Made by a program: the position numbers and the translations under genes. Under the pieces are notes generated by a model. That model was not told the DNA's origin. It did not search any database and worked only from the letters and a program-made list of their open reading frames with translations. This document shows, piece by piece, positions 5,732-5,967 of a stretch of 5,967 nt of DNA; position 1 is the stretch's first letter; each line of letters opens with the position of its first letter. Origin of the DNA: Clostridia bacterium (GTDB lineage: Bacteria; Bacillota_A; Clostridia; Oscillospirales; CAG-272); assembly GCA_017411885.1 (NCBI GenBank), contig JAFQPF010000255.1:1-5967 (forward strand), read 5' to 3'.

Positions 5732-5737
5732 TTTCTC
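5732..5737 (-). promoter_or_regulatory. Ribosome binding site deciding the GTG start of the HTH regulator
   Basis: On the minus strand AAGGAG sits in front of five A and then GTG. No in-frame ATG occurs nearby upstream with comparable spacing. The next in-frame methionine would remove eight residues just before the HTH. The GTG start is therefore preferred. Confidence 0.7.
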
Positions 5738-5754
5738 CTTATTGCGCTAATAAT

Positions 5755-5858
5755 GTGAATTTAAGTTTCGTTTAATGAAGTATATCATATATCTGAGTGA
5801 ATGTCAATAGTGTGAATGAAACTTTCTCATAAATGGAACGCTTTTGTGAAAAAGTGAA
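5755..5858 (+). repeat. Cluster of GTGAA(T) repeats around the regulator promoter
   Basis: GTGAAT occurs three times on the plus strand, at 5755-5760, 5797-5802 and 5812-5817. The first lies in the leader, the second touches the -35 box and the third lies just upstream of it. Two shorter GTGAA copies follow at 5846-5850 and 5854-5858. A given hexamer is expected well under once in this span, so the clustering is notable. The likely role is operator sites for an autoregulating HTH protein (inference). Confidence 0.5.
5779..5807 (-). promoter_or_regulatory. Near-consensus sigma-A promoter of the HTH regulator
   Basis: On the minus strand a perfect -35 box TTGACA (5807-5802) is followed after exactly 17 bases by TATACT (5784-5779). 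TGA directly precedes the -10 box, giving an extended -10 element. Transcription should start near 5772, leaving a leader of about 43 bases. This is the strongest promoter in the window by eye. A GTGAAT hexamer overlaps the first base of the -35 box. Confidence 0.87.
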
Positions 5859-5967
5859 GTTGTAATGGGGTGTACAGACACGGATTTTGGGTATATTTAT
5901 GCCCGAAATTTAAATTCTTTATTAAATTGAGCGAAAACTATGGCAATTCGCGCGGATATATGTTATA
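5830..5967. other. Right-edge stretch without a recognisable gene; contains one imperfect hairpin
   Basis: No coding region on either strand is supported here. The only structure seen is an imperfect inverted repeat at 5884-5909: ATTTTGGGTA pairs with TGCCCGAAAT through ten base pairs including two G-U pairs, around the loop TATTTA. It lacks a T run on either side, so it is not called a terminator. The segment is AT-rich and is probably intergenic between the regulator and a gene beyond the window. Confidence 0.4.

Noticed and set aside
5884..5909. Hairpin as an intrinsic terminator
   Set aside because: The stem contains two G-U pairs and no T run follows on either strand.
5939..5967. Possible plus-strand gene start (ATGGCAATT...) running off the right edge
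   Set aside because: Only nine codons are visible, and no ribosome binding site precedes it.
1..5967. CRISPR array, insertion sequence, tRNA, rRNA or attachment site
   Set aside because: I found no regularly spaced direct repeats, transposase motifs, cloverleaf sequence or long terminal repeats on reading both strands.

Overview
The window looks like a chromosomal segment of an endospore-forming member of the Clostridia (Bacillota). Three things point there: a sporulation protease gene (spoIVB) at the left edge, a tetrahydrofolate (THF) riboswitch in front of an ECF-type folate transporter gene, and AGGAGG-type ribosome binding sites with sigma-A-like promoters. Codon use is mixed, with frequent ATA and AGA but moderate GC. 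The exact genus cannot be told from the sequence, and I see no insertion sequence, prophage structural gene, tRNA, rRNA or CRISPR array.

Layout, left to right. (1) Bases 1-875, minus strand: the 5' 291 codons of spoIVB, cut by the window edge just before its catalytic serine motif. (2) Bases 876-1213: a shared divergent intergenic region of 338 bases. It holds a near-consensus sigma-A promoter reading right, a complete THF riboswitch aptamer, and a hairpin that can bury the folT ribosome binding site. (3) Bases 1214-3026, plus strand: folT (folate-binding S component of an ECF transporter) and folC (folylpolyglutamate/dihydrofolate synthase). They probably form one transcript: FolT brings folate in and FolC adds glutamates, which retains it. 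The riboswitch would shut translation of the uptake protein when reduced folates are plentiful. (4) Bases 3025-3065: a bidirectional terminator between the convergent folC and the next gene. (5) Bases 3064-5322, minus strand: a 752-residue cytoplasmic glycoside-hydrolase-like protein of the GH42-like (beta-galactosidase-like) type, with its own promoter and a perfect 13-bp palindrome just after the predicted transcription start. (6) Bases 5517-5729, minus strand: a 70-residue helix-turn-helix regulator starting with GTG. It has its own good promoter, surrounded by repeated GTGAAT hexamers. (7) Bases 5830-5967: no gene I can support.

The best understood system is the folate uptake and retention unit with its riboswitch. 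The least understood is the GH42-like enzyme, whose substrate I cannot tell, and its apparent operator. No clearly unprecedented multi-gene system is visible. The points most worth following are the riboswitch expression platform, the unassigned glycoside hydrolase and the operator-like repeats in the right-hand third.
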